From the NCBI GenBank assembly GCA_040880025.1, contig JBBDJD010000013.1:1-64000 (forward strand): a stretch of DNA of 64,000 nt, read 5' to 3'. A program made the position numbers and the translations under genes. Below are positions 35,801 through 44,524 of this stretch, piece by piece (positions within the stretch are counted from its first letter, which is position 1; every line of letters starts with the position of its first letter). Source of the stretch: RCIO01 sp040880025. GTDB lineage: Bacteria > Pseudomonadota > Alphaproteobacteria > Rhizobiales > Rhizobiaceae. Under the pieces are notes generated by a model. That model was not told where the DNA came from. It ran no database searches and was given only the letters and a program-made list of their open reading frames with translations.

Positions 35801-36101
35801 CGTGTTCAGTTCCTGCTCTAAATGTGGAGTTGCGGCGGTTAGCCGAAGGCCGCGGGGAGGCGTCTCGGGATTCTGTGCCAGCGGACCGGCTACGCCCGTT
35901 GCCGATTCGATGCGCGGTTTTTGTGGACGTGTTAATAGGAATTATCCTCCGGCGCTAGGCGGAAGCGATGGATTTCGGAGCTTTGCGTTTCGCCATGTAT
36001 GAAGGTGGCTAGACCTGATTCCGGCATGATGCCAGAAAACAGGCTCATGAAATTGCCTACCCAACGGCAATTTTTGAACGGTAGTCACAGGAAGGAGATG
36101 A
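35801..36101. promoter_or_regulatory. Divergent intergenic region, operon 28-35.8 kb versus PIG-L gene
   Basis: 301 bp between outward-facing genes, so promoters for both directions are expected. The sequence just before the PIG-L gene holds CACAGGAAGGAGATGA, a strong ribosome binding site. No confident promoter boxes or operators were recognised. Confidence 0.4.
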
Positions 36102-36767
36102 ATGTCAGTTCTAGTGATCGCCGCACACCCCGATGACGAGGTGCTGGGCTGCGGCGGGACGATTGCACGCCACAGTCAACATGACGAGACCGTCGAAATA
36201 ATCTTCGTTACCGATGGCGAGACCTCACGCGAGGGGGCTGGCTCGAATGACATCGACCGCCGCCGTGGTTCGGCTCGTGCCGCGGCAGCCGCGTTAGGCG
36301 CACGCGAGCCGGTGTTTCTCGATCTGCCGGATAATAGACTGGACAGCGTTCCCCTTCTTGAGATCGTGCAGACGCTTGAGAAACGAGCGTTGGAACTGAA
36401 CCCCCGGATCGTTTACACGCACCACGCTGGCGACCTCAATATCGATCATCGCATCGTGGCTCAGGCGACTTTGACCGCATTCCGGCCCCAGCCGGGTTCA
36501 AGCGTCCGCGCGATATACGGGTTCGAAGTGCTGTCCAGTACCGGATGGGGAAATCCCTCGGATCAATTCCAGCCGGCCCGATATGTGGACATTTCAGCAA
36601 CGATGGCTTCCAAGCTGAGCGCTCTCGAATGTTACGACGCCGAAATGCGCGAACCACCGCACGCGCGTTCGCTGGAGGCGGTTGAGCACCTCGCCGGCTA
36701 TCGGGGCATGTCTTTTGGCATGCAGGCGGCGGAAGCATTCACCGTGTTGCGTGAGACAATCAGATGA
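36102..36767 (+). CDS. PIG-L/LmbE-family deacetylase
   Basis: A 221-residue zinc-dependent N-deacetylase. The first metal motif is AAHPDDEVLGCGG (7-19) and the second is YTHHAGDLNIDHR (about 106-118). This family removes N-acetyl groups from GlcNAc-containing substrates. In nonulosonic acid loci such enzymes can deacetylate a sugar so that another acyl group can be placed. AGGAAGGAG lies 6-12 nt upstream of the ATG. It is the first gene of a pse submodule; pseF starts 10 bp after its stop. Confidence 0.9.
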   Translation: MSVLVIAAHPDDEVLGCGGTIARHSQHDETVEIIFVTDGETSREGAGSNDIDRRRGSARAAAAALGAREPVFLDLPDNRLDSVPLLEIVQTLEKRALELNPRIVYTHHAGDLNIDHRIVAQATLTAFRPQPGSSVRAIYGFEVLSSTGWGNPSDQFQPARYVDISATMASKLSALECYDAEMREPPHARSLEAVEHLAGYRGMSFGMQAAEAFTVLRETIR

Positions 36768-36777
36768 GGTCCGCACT

Positions 36778-37506
36778 GTGCCAATGACTGCGATGAAAGT
36801 CACCAAACCGGTTGCAATTATCCCTGCGCGCGGCGGTTCAAAGCGACTTAGCCGGAAAAATATACGCCCATTTGCTGGACGACCAATGCTCGCTTGGACG
36901 GTTGAGGCGGCGGCGTCGACTGGGCTGTTTGCCGACATCTTCGTGAGCACGGAAGACGACGAAATCGCAGCTTGCGCAAGGGAGGCAGGAGCGACCGTTT
37001 TGAAAAGGCCTGCAGAATTCGCCACAGATGCTGCAGGGATCATAGATGTGCTGCGACAGATAATCTCCGATGGCCCAAATTGGCCAGAGATATTCTGTCT
37101 TCTCGCAGCAAACTGCCCACTGCGTACCGGTGACGATATTCGGGCTGGCTACCGAGAATTTCTAGATTGTGAAGCGCCTGCGATGCTTAGTGTCACAAGT
37201 TACGGTTGGACGCCGCCATTTCGAGCGCTTTTCGAAACAGAGGCGGGCCTTAAATTTGCGTTCCCCGAATACGCTGAATTAAAGGGCCAATATTACCCGG
37301 ACGCTGTTTGCTCAAGCGGAGCTGTTTATTGGGCGCGCAGCCAATGTATAGCCACAGCCGACACGCTCTATGTTCCCGGAATCCGCGGCTTTCGCATGCC
37401 GTGGCATCGGGCAGTTGATATCGATACCGAGGACGATATGAGACTTGCCGCCTGCCTTTTCCATGCCGTTAAAGGCGGCTTTTCGTTCGATAGGCCGGTT
37501 GAATGA
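36778..37506 (+). CDS. pseF: CMP-pseudaminate cytidylyltransferase (PseF)
   Basis: A 242-residue CMP-nonulosonate synthetase. The nucleotide-binding motif is IIPARGGSKRLSRKN, followed by PMLAWTVEAA, FVSTEDDEIA and the C-terminal metal site AVDIDTEDDM. I chose the GTG at 36778 because GAGG sits 8 nt upstream; the ATG at 36784 is only two codons in. It activates pseudaminate with CTP. It is assigned PseF rather than LegF because pseH follows and because a second, distinct synthetase lies at 38.1 kb. The assignment between the two could be reversed. Confidence 0.85.
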   Translation: MPMTAMKVTKPVAIIPARGGSKRLSRKNIRPFAGRPMLAWTVEAAASTGLFADIFVSTEDDEIAACAREAGATVLKRPAEFATDAAGIIDVLRQIISDGPNWPEIFCLLAANCPLRTGDDIRAGYREFLDCEAPAMLSVTSYGWTPPFRALFETEAGLKFAFPEYAELKGQYYPDAVCSSGAVYWARSQCIATADTLYVPGIRGFRMPWHRAVDIDTEDDMRLAACLFHAVKGGFSFDRPVE

Positions 37507-37586
37507 AAATTAGGCGGTGACGGAGGTGAGCGATCGTGCCGACCGAGTGGTCAGGTCAATGCGGGGTATGGCTAAGGTGAACTGGC

Positions 37587-38099
37587 GTGAGAGTTGACTC
37601 AAGATATTTACGAAGTGTCACTCGCGCGGACAGTGACCTTATTTTCAACTGGCGCAACCTTCCGGAAATCGTTGCGCTGGGCGCTTCAGGGCGATCCGTT
37701 AGCTGGGAGGAGCATGAGGCCTGGTTCGCTCGGGCGGTGGCCGATCACGATGGATTGCTGTTCTTGATACTTCGCGATGGCGAACCTGTGGGTCAACTTC
37801 GCTTCGACCCTTCGGGCGACGGGTCGGCCGGCGGCCCGTCTGTTGCGGTTATTACAATCTATCTGGTGGGAGACCATTCCGGGCAGGGGCTTGGCTCGCT
37901 GGCATTGCAGCGGGGATGCGCCCTTGCGCAGGAGAAATGGCCGGGGATGCAGATATTCGAGGCTCGCGTGCTGCCCACGAATGCAAAGGCGGTTCGGTTC
38001 TTTACGGCAAATGGCTTCTCGGAAGAATCTCCGCTGAATGACACCGGCACCGACTTGCGGGTATTCCGGCTCATGCCTGACAAGGTGGAAGATTTGTAG
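37587..38099 (+). CDS. pseH: GNAT N-acetyltransferase (PseH-like)
   Basis: A 170-residue GNAT protein. The start RYLRSVTRADSDLIFNWRN is typical of PseH/RimJ-like sugar N-acetyltransferases, and the acetyl-CoA loop is GQGLGSLAL with ARVLPTNAKAVRFFTANGF at the end of the domain. PseH acetylates the 4-amino group of the PseC product, completing the pathway with pseBCGIF. GTG start at 37587. An 80-bp gap separates it from pseF. Convergent with the next gene. Confidence 0.85.
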   Translation: MRVDSRYLRSVTRADSDLIFNWRNLPEIVALGASGRSVSWEEHEAWFARAVADHDGLLFLILRDGEPVGQLRFDPSGDGSAGGPSVAVITIYLVGDHSGQGLGSLALQRGCALAQEKWPGMQIFEARVLPTNAKAVRFFTANGFSEESPLNDTGTDLRVFRLMPDKVEDL

Positions 38100-38109
38100 G
38101 ATCTCCTGC

Positions 38110-38874
38110 CTAGCCGTAGTCGAACACCCGATCTTCAGGTGGTTCCGGCTCCGTTTCAACCGGCTTGATGTAGTCGCTCTCGGACATCATCAGCTCCGCC
38201 AAACGAAATTGGCTTGCGGTGTCGATATCTATCGATCTCTCCGACGGCATGATGCTGGAAACCTGCTTGCCAAACAGGAATGAGGATGTGGGATCGCTGA
38301 GAAAGGCGCTCGTCCTGACGACGTAGACCGCTCCGTTGAGGTAATAATAGTCTGGCAACAGCTGACGTGGCAGCCAATTGTCCTGGCCATTTATGGCTGG
38401 AACGGGATGGCCGTTTTCGATCCGGTAAGCGCGTTCGATCGGCTCGTCGGCAAGGCGAAAGCTCGTCGCGGAATCCGCATCGACTTCCTCCATTGCGGTG
38501 ATGCAGTCGACAATGTCTCCTGGCTTGCGAAGCGGCGAGGTCGGCTGCAGCAGCACCAGATAGTTCGGTTGTCCTAGATCCAGCTCGACATGTTCAAGGC
38601 AATGTCTGACCGCGTCCTTCACTAGGGCGGTGTCGCTCGCGAGCTCCGGGGGGCGTCGGCATGTCAGGGCACCGAATCGTTTTGCTATCCTGCCAATCTC
38701 CTCCGAATCCGTCGTCACGATTACGGCGTCGAACAGGCCAGTCGCATGCGCGACGGCGATCGACCACGAAATCAGGGGATATCCGGCGAGAGGACGCGTG
38801 TTCTTTCCGAGCAAGCCCTTGGAACCGCCGCGCGCGGGAATGATCGCAAAGGCCGTTCTGCCTGACGGGGTCAA
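38110..38874 (-). CDS. legF: CMP-legionaminate-type cytidylyltransferase (NeuA/LegF family)
   Basis: About 254 residues. The motif IIPARGGSKGLLGKN is followed by PLISWSIAVA, VTTDSEEIG, LLQPTSPLRKP and the C-terminal SIDIDTASQF metal site. It activates a nonulosonic acid as the CMP sugar. I use the TTG at 38874, preceded by GAGAG at 8 nt, because no ATG or GTG fits before the P-loop; an upstream TTG at 38892 is possible. It differs clearly from the PseF homologue, so the locus has two CMP-nonulosonate synthetases. A C-terminal tail rich in Glu and Pro (VETEPEPPED) is unusual. Confidence 0.83.
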   Translation of the reverse strand: MTPSGRTAFAIIPARGGSKGLLGKNTRPLAGYPLISWSIAVAHATGLFDAVIVTTDSEEIGRIAKRFGALTCRRPPELASDTALVKDAVRHCLEHVELDLGQPNYLVLLQPTSPLRKPGDIVDCITAMEEVDADSATSFRLADEPIERAYRIENGHPVPAINGQDNWLPRQLLPDYYYLNGAVYVVRTSAFLSDPTSSFLFGKQVSSIMPSERSIDIDTASQFRLAELMMSESDYIKPVETEPEPPEDRVFDYG

Positions 38875-39165
38875 TCTGCTTCTCTCATTCAATCGACTTC
38901 TGCCGACGCCCAGAGGCGGCGACTGTCCGGTGGTGGTTGCGCGGCGGCCGCCGCACCTCGCCATCTTGCCCGAGCAAAACCGATTGCGACAATAGCACCG
39001 GGGTGGAGTGGTGTTCCACTGCGTTGCAACGGCTCTCGACGGTCTATAAGGCAGTGATCGACTTTTGGGGGCGGACGCCGAGGTAAATTCACTGAAACTG
39101 CAGCGATTGTGCCGAAGTTCATGACTCGACCGGCCGCATGATCGAAACGAGGAAACAACTCGCAT
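38875..39165. promoter_or_regulatory. Divergent spacer between legF and a Gfo/Idh oxidoreductase
   Basis: About 290 bp between two outward genes. An open frame continues upstream of legF on the minus strand, but it has no suitable start or homology. Promoters for both directions are expected; none could be placed confidently. Confidence 0.35.
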
Positions 39166-40110
39166 ATGTCCAGTATAAGGATCGCCGTGATTGGCGCGGG
39201 AAAAATGGCCGAAGAACACTCCCGCGCCTTGGCGAGCATTCCCGGCATCGAGCTTAGCGGCATCCATTCGCGCACGAGAGCCAAGGCGGTCGCCCTGGCC
39301 AACACCTACAACATCGCGGACGTGTATGATTCCATCGCGGAAATGCAATCGCGGGCACTAGCCGATGCCGTGATCATCGCTGTAAACGAAATGTCGCTGC
39401 TGGCTATCATTGAGGAAGTCGTGAAGACGGATTGGGCGATCTTCATGGAGAAGCCGCCCGGGCGAAATCTGACCGTCGCACTTGAGATCGAGCGGGCGCT
39501 CTCGAAGGCCGGCCGCAGCAGCTATGTAGGGTTGAACCGGAGGTTTTATGATTCGACCGTTGAGGCGCAGAGAATACTCACCGAAACGGAAGGTCGCAGG
39601 CACGTCACCATATTCGATCAGCAGAGCATGGCCGGAGCGCGGGCCATCGGACATCCTGAACAGGTTGTGCAACATTTCATGTATGCCAACTCCATCCATC
39701 TTATCGACTATGCGAGACTTTTTTGTCGCGGCGAGGCCTCACGGGTAATGCCCGACCGGCCGTGGGAAGGGGAGAACACCTTTTTTCATGGCGCGACAGT
39801 GGAGTTCGCATCGGGAGATACCGCGCGCTATGAGGCGGTCTGGAAAGGGCCGGGGCCTTGGGCTGTTGCTGTGGCGACGGAGACATCGAGGCTCGAGCTT
39901 CGCCCCCTGGAGGCGCTCTCGGTACAGCGGATCGGCAGCAGAACTCAGGAAGCAGTGGTCGCAGCCGACGCTGCAAGCGAGTTCAAACCCGGATTTCTCA
40001 GGCAGGCACACGAATTCGTCAAAGCCATACGCGGCGAACCGTCAGATTTACCCGAGATGGCCGACGCGATCGAGACGATGAGGCTGATCCACGCGATCTA
40101 CAGCGTCTAG
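39166..40110 (+). CDS. Gfo/Idh/MocA-family oxidoreductase
   Basis: A 314-residue NAD(P)-dependent sugar oxidoreductase. GAGKMAEEHSRAL (11-23) is the dinucleotide-binding turn, FMEKPPGRN contains the EKP signature, and YVGLNRRFYDS is the following conserved strand. The C-terminal domain carries the catalytic-region pattern HFMYANSIHLIDYARL, in place of the usual GG-HDID-L. The substrate is unknown. It sits upstream of ptmE, a position where Gfo/Idh genes often occur in legionaminic-type loci. Confidence 0.8.
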   Translation: MSSIRIAVIGAGKMAEEHSRALASIPGIELSGIHSRTRAKAVALANTYNIADVYDSIAEMQSRALADAVIIAVNEMSLLAIIEEVVKTDWAIFMEKPPGRNLTVALEIERALSKAGRSSYVGLNRRFYDSTVEAQRILTETEGRRHVTIFDQQSMAGARAIGHPEQVVQHFMYANSIHLIDYARLFCRGEASRVMPDRPWEGENTFFHGATVEFASGDTARYEAVWKGPGPWAVAVATETSRLELRPLEALSVQRIGSRTQEAVVAADAASEFKPGFLRQAHEFVKAIRGEPSDLPEMADAIETMRLIHAIYSV

Positions 40111-40256
40111 GTGCGGCGGCGTGCAGCGCGGCTGTTCAGTACCTCGCCCAGCTACCGGCCGGTTCGCTGGCGCTGGTGGTTCACGGTGTCAGCATGTAGA
40201 TATGTGAAGACTGCGGATTGCGGCGTCAAAGAGGGGTTCAAATCTGGTGTTTGCGA

Positions 40257-41327
40257 ATGTCCGAAGGCGGTGAACTCGCGCCCTATGTCGTAAAAGCGGA
40301 TGCGAAGCTTTACGACGCAATGGTGAAAATCAACGACAATGCGAGCCACGGCGTCTTCGTCGTCGACGAGGGCGGACGTTTGGCCGGCTCGATCACGGAC
40401 GGGGACATCCGCAGGACCCTCATTTCGGGTCGGCCCGATTTGAACCGGCCGGTGCTCGACGCCATGAACCCCAGTGTGCGATACCTTGCGCAGGACGCAA
40501 CGGAACGCGAACAACAAGCCTTCATGCGGCGCCACGGCATCGATCAGCTTCCTATCGTCGCGAAGGACGGAAGCCTGGCTCGAGTCATCCTGTCCTCCAC
40601 CCTTTATGCCGCGCGCCGAAGAAATACTCCTGTGCTGATCATGGCTGGCGGACTCGGCTCGCGACTTGGGGAGCTTACGCGAGACAAGCCAAAGCCGCTC
40701 GTGACGCTCAATGACAAGCCCATCGCCGAACATGTCGTCGAAAAGTTCGTGGATGAGGGATTTCGGCGATTCTTCATCTCGATTAACCATATGGGCGACA
40801 AGGTAAAAGAATATTTCGGTGATGGAAGCCGATATGGCGCGAATGTATCTTATGTAGAGGAAACCAAGAAACTTGGTACTGCAGGGGCGATCTCATTGAT
40901 TGCGGATCGCGAGTTTGAGAATCTCTTCGTAATAAATTGCGATATTATTTGTGGCGAACGTTACGGTGACATTCTTGATTTTCATGATATTCAGAATAAT
41001 GGCATTACCATCGGCGTTGCGAACCAGACCTATTTAATCCCGTTCGGCGTCGTCGATACTGTCTCTCACACCGTTACAGGTTTCCGTGAGAAACCGGTAC
41101 ATCAGGTTTCCGTCAATACTGGAATTTATGTGCTTGAACGAAGTCTTTTGGGCTTTGTGCCCAAGGATACGAAATACGACATGCCTGAGTTGCTGCAGCA
41201 GGCTATTGCAAACGATTTTCGCTGCGCAGCCTATGAAATCAAGGAGGAGTGGATTGATGTCGGCCGGCCCGAGGAACTTCGACGCGCCGAGGAATATCTC
41301 CAGAAGCAGGCTGCAAACCGACGGTAG
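40257..41327 (+). CDS. ptmE: Nucleotidyltransferase with N-terminal CBS pair (PtmE-like)
   Basis: A 356-residue protein. Two CBS domains fill residues 8-118 (HGVFVVDEGGRLAGSITDGD and a second QLPIVAKDG). The sugar-nucleotidyl transferase domain begins VLIMAGGLGSRLGELTRDKPK (126-146), written here in the usual G-G-x-G-x-R-L form. It closely follows the architecture of PtmE, the glucosamine-1-phosphate guanylyltransferase of Campylobacter legionaminic acid synthesis. That would give GDP-GlcNAc for LegB. I start at the ATG at 40257. The second half of the gene (from about 40.79 kb) is markedly AT-richer than the first half. Confidence 0.85.
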   Translation: MSEGGELAPYVVKADAKLYDAMVKINDNASHGVFVVDEGGRLAGSITDGDIRRTLISGRPDLNRPVLDAMNPSVRYLAQDATEREQQAFMRRHGIDQLPIVAKDGSLARVILSSTLYAARRRNTPVLIMAGGLGSRLGELTRDKPKPLVTLNDKPIAEHVVEKFVDEGFRRFFISINHMGDKVKEYFGDGSRYGANVSYVEETKKLGTAGAISLIADREFENLFVINCDIICGERYGDILDFHDIQNNGITIGVANQTYLIPFGVVDTVSHTVTGFREKPVHQVSVNTGIYVLERSLLGFVPKDTKYDMPELLQQAIANDFRCAAYEIKEEWIDVGRPEELRRAEEYLQKQAANRR

Positions 41328-41377
41328 GGCGACGCTCTATCAGTTTGCATGGTCCGCAACCAGCGACCCCGGGTAGA

Positions 41378-42331
41378 TCAGGTGATCGGAAGTCCGTGTT
41401 CGGATACGAGGCCCGCCTTTCGGAAATCATTTTCGAGCGCTTCAAAAAGCAGCAGGTGCGATCGCTCCGATTCCGCGAAGGTAGGCAACGCGCAGGTTCC
41501 GCTGCCGATCAACTCCTCTACGACCAGACCGGACAATTCGCTCTGGTAGGGAGGACGTCCGTGTTGCAGCGCTATGCCTTCACCGGGGTTTTCAAAGACG
41601 CCTTCAAGTTCAGAGAACAATATCCCTTCACCCTCTCCCTGATAGGAAAACCGGCTCGTGTTTTGTTCCGGACTGGATTCGCGGCTTTCTAGGATCAGCC
41701 TGTGGCCTGCGCGTGACATGATCGTTATCGAGCCGAAGCATTCATAAAAGCCCGGTCGTCGGGACGGGAAGATTCTATCGATCTTCTGATCCTCCAGCGA
41801 TAGGCTATCGTCGTCGAGCAGAAATTGCATCAAGTCGATGAAGTGAACCGAATTGCAGGCCAGGCCGAGAGATTTTCCTTCAAAGAAGATGCAGAAGGGG
41901 CGATCATCCCGAAGGGCCGACTTCATGTCTCGGTATAGAGGCCACAATCTGCGCGGGCAGTTCACCCAGGCGGGTGTTCCCCGTTGTTTGAGCAGCGTTC
42001 CTGCTTCCGCGAAATCCGCCGCGCTCTGGAAAACCACTTTTTCGAGAATGATCCCTTGTGGATTCACATGGCTGCAGACATCGGAAAGAAGTTGAAGCCG
42101 CCCCGCGCTCGGTGTCGCAAGAATGGCGATATCGGCGTACGCAGACGGGATTTCCGAAGCGGTGTTATGAACAATGTTGCCGAATTCCGATGCTGCTTCC
42201 GCCGCCCTGCCTAGGCTTTCGGCGTTTAGATCAAAGATGTCGACCTCGAGGGGGCGGGGATACCTGCCCAGACCCTGCAAGTGCCGGATACCGATGTTTC
42301 CCGCGCCAGCGAGAAAAACCCGTTCAACCAT
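41378..42331 (-). CDS. Gfo/Idh/MocA-like oxidoreductase with altered EKP motif
   Basis: A 317-residue Rossmann protein opening VFLAGAGNIGIRHLQGL, clearly a nucleotide-binding turn, with acidic DIFDLN at the end of strand 2. The usual EKP motif reads LEKVVFQ, and the later strand is WVNCPRRLWPLYRDM. Otherwise the two-domain length is normal. It may be a dehydrogenase/reductase of the legionaminic-type pathway, but the substrate is not readable. It is transcribed opposite to ptmE and 27 bp downstream of the 718-aa putative transferase in the same direction. Confidence 0.75.
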   Translation of the reverse strand: MVERVFLAGAGNIGIRHLQGLGRYPRPLEVDIFDLNAESLGRAAEAASEFGNIVHNTASEIPSAYADIAILATPSAGRLQLLSDVCSHVNPQGIILEKVVFQSAADFAEAGTLLKQRGTPAWVNCPRRLWPLYRDMKSALRDDRPFCIFFEGKSLGLACNSVHFIDLMQFLLDDDSLSLEDQKIDRIFPSRRPGFYECFGSITIMSRAGHRLILESRESSPEQNTSRFSYQGEGEGILFSELEGVFENPGEGIALQHGRPPYQSELSGLVVEELIGSGTCALPTFAESERSHLLLFEALENDFRKAGLVSEHGLPIT

Positions 42332-42358
42332 GAGACAATTTCCGACCGTTGACCAAAT

Positions 42359-44515
42359 TTAAAGAAGGGTGTCCGCGAGGCGTTCATAATAAGTCCGTTG
42401 ATCGCTTATCCACGGATTATCGTTCAGATATCTTTTCGAATTTCGCACGCTCTCGGTTGCTTCCTGCCACGCATCGCGAAGATCCTCCACGGTTCTGACG
42501 TGTGTACCATAGCCAGACTTTGCCGGATCGAACGAGACCGTTGCGTCTGACACCACGACGAACGGCTTGCCAACCATAAGGCCTTGAAATACCGCGATGG
42601 AGGATATCGACGCGGTCATTGTTGCGATTTTCATCGCACTTTCGAGGGACAGGTCTGCCGGCAAGACCTTGCCGGCGATACTCAGTTCCGCCAGCGCTGA
42701 TTCAAAATCGCGTCGCTCATTCTGCGTCTGGCGCGGATGACATTTGACCCAAAGCGGAACCCGTTCCTGCCCCGATTGGGCGCGCTCGGCCTGCCACTCG
42801 CAAAATACACTGAAAAAGGGCCACCAGAGATCACGCGGATAAAGATACTGCCCCAGAAACAAAACACCCTTGACGAAACCGGCTGGCGGTTTTGTGTCCT
42901 CGTAGATGTCAAGGAAACGATCGAACTCAGCCGAGCCGATAACCTTTATCCGGGAGGCGGAATAGGCGAAAGAATTGCGGAAAATCGAAGCCTGAAAGGA
43001 ATCGACGGCGGCGATCCCTTTCGCCATATGGCGCAGTACGTTTCCGCCGGTCGCGATCGCCGCGCCTTCGACGGCCACGCTCGTGCCACCCATGCAGTTG
43101 ACGATATCAATATAGAGGTTCTGGTCCGCGGTGCGACCGGGAACAGCCAGGATTTTATTGCATCCCGTAGCACGTAGCTGTTTGCCATATGCTTCGCGCC
43201 TCTCCGTGTAAGTCGACAGCGCATCGATCACGAGAAGAAATGCAATCCACGATACGAATTCGGCGAAAGCCTCTTCCTTTTCCCCTAATGAGAAATCGGG
43301 AAACAAGGTGCTCTCGCGTCGCTGCCACCAGTAGGCGCCATGAACCTCGCCGAGGGCGCTAAGCGCCTGCTTGTCGAACAGGGGCACGGGTCGGAGACGG
43401 GGCGGCATGCGTTGATATGCTCCGGACGCCGCCCACTCCGACAACGTTTTTTGCAGCCCTTCGGGAAGAGCGATGGCCGGATTGCCGAGGAGGTCTGCTG
43501 ACGATATTATGACTATATCGCGCGAAAGCCGAGATTTCAGCGCTGACACAATCAACGGTACATGCGCGAGATATTGCGGAATTGTAGTCGACAAAAGCAA
43601 AGCGATGTTTTTCGAGGATGTTCGAACTCGGCCATGATCGGGTCGGCTTGAGTTCCGCGATAGCTCTCGGGAGAGGGGGGCCAGAACATCGGACGGCGAC
43701 ACGCGATCCGCATGTATCGGCTCCGGTCCGATGGGCTGGAAATGGATTCCCGTTTCCTCTTCCGGGCCGGAGAAAAACTTCCTTGCCAACTCGATAGAAC
43801 GTCTTTCACCATACACAAATGCAGGCTTGTCAGCCTTGTCTGTTCTGGAGTTCAGCCATAGCGTACGCTCGGCAAGCGCCGCGACGTATGCGATCGTCTT
43901 TCCTTCGACAAAATTGGAAATGCTTCCGTGCGCGGAGGACGGGCACCGGGCGGCAGCAAGCACGTGCGAGGTGATGAGGCCCAGTTCCCTGCGGCAACTG
44001 TCGTAGAGGGCAACATACTCGCTGCTGTTCAGCGGGATATGTGAGTATCTTTCGAAACCCCGGATGTCGCACCAGTCAGGTCCATCGGAATGCCCCGCGA
44101 TATCGAAGATGTAAGAGAATTTTGATCCGTCGTAAGCTGTCGCGACGTCGATTGTCATCGACGAGACGCCCAGACGTTTGAGCATCCTTGCCCAGAAACC
44201 GATAGTTTTCTTATAACGCTGAAGTGATTTTAGAGGGAATATCCTTTCTCTGAATTTCATAAAGTGGACAATGCCGTATTTCTTGATATAAATTCGCTCT
44301 ACCATCGGGGATGTGGCAATAAAAATCAATCTATAGATAATTCCCAAAATGTCATTCGACGAAGAATGATGGTATACAGAAGAATATGCGATTGATTTTA
44401 TCTGAGATAATATCTTAATTGTAGCGTGCTTTCTAAAATATACGCCTGCTCTTTGCGCAATATACAGAATATTGAAGTATCGTAAAAACCGTCGGACATG
44501 CGATTGTGCTCCCAA
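42359..44515 (-). CDS. Large putative capsule-type glycosyltransferase (718 aa)
   Basis: The protein opens with a TTG at 44515, 9 bp after the upstream stop and preceded by AGG at 8 nt. No closer named family was recognised. The C-terminal part (about 540-710) resembles capsule GT-B domains: VKGVLFLGQYLYPRD, VPLWVKCHPRQTQNE (KPHP-like) and SSIAVFQGLMVGKPFVVVSD. The N-terminal 120 residues are basic and Ile/Tyr-rich (YIAQRAGVYFRKHATIKIL). The 5' 300 bp are strongly AT-rich, unlike the rest of the gene. I infer a nonulosonate or aminosugar transferase. It sits directly after legC. Confidence 0.6.
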   Translation of the reverse strand: MGAQSHVRRFLRYFNILYIAQRAGVYFRKHATIKILSQIKSIAYSSVYHHSSSNDILGIIYRLIFIATSPMVERIYIKKYGIVHFMKFRERIFPLKSLQRYKKTIGFWARMLKRLGVSSMTIDVATAYDGSKFSYIFDIAGHSDGPDWCDIRGFERYSHIPLNSSEYVALYDSCRRELGLITSHVLAAARCPSSAHGSISNFVEGKTIAYVAALAERTLWLNSRTDKADKPAFVYGERRSIELARKFFSGPEEETGIHFQPIGPEPIHADRVSPSDVLAPLSRELSRNSSRPDHGRVRTSSKNIALLLSTTIPQYLAHVPLIVSALKSRLSRDIVIISSADLLGNPAIALPEGLQKTLSEWAASGAYQRMPPRLRPVPLFDKQALSALGEVHGAYWWQRRESTLFPDFSLGEKEEAFAEFVSWIAFLLVIDALSTYTERREAYGKQLRATGCNKILAVPGRTADQNLYIDIVNCMGGTSVAVEGAAIATGGNVLRHMAKGIAAVDSFQASIFRNSFAYSASRIKVIGSAEFDRFLDIYEDTKPPAGFVKGVLFLGQYLYPRDLWWPFFSVFCEWQAERAQSGQERVPLWVKCHPRQTQNERRDFESALAELSIAGKVLPADLSLESAMKIATMTASISSIAVFQGLMVGKPFVVVSDATVSFDPAKSGYGTHVRTVEDLRDAWQEATESVRNSKRYLNDNPWISDQRTYYERLADTLL

Positions 44516-44524
44516 AGTTCTGGC

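Noticed and set aside
38881..39348. Long upstream extension of the legF frame on the minus strand
   Set aside because: It runs opposite the start of the Gfo/Idh gene and has no homology; the cytidylyltransferase motif begins only at about 38850.
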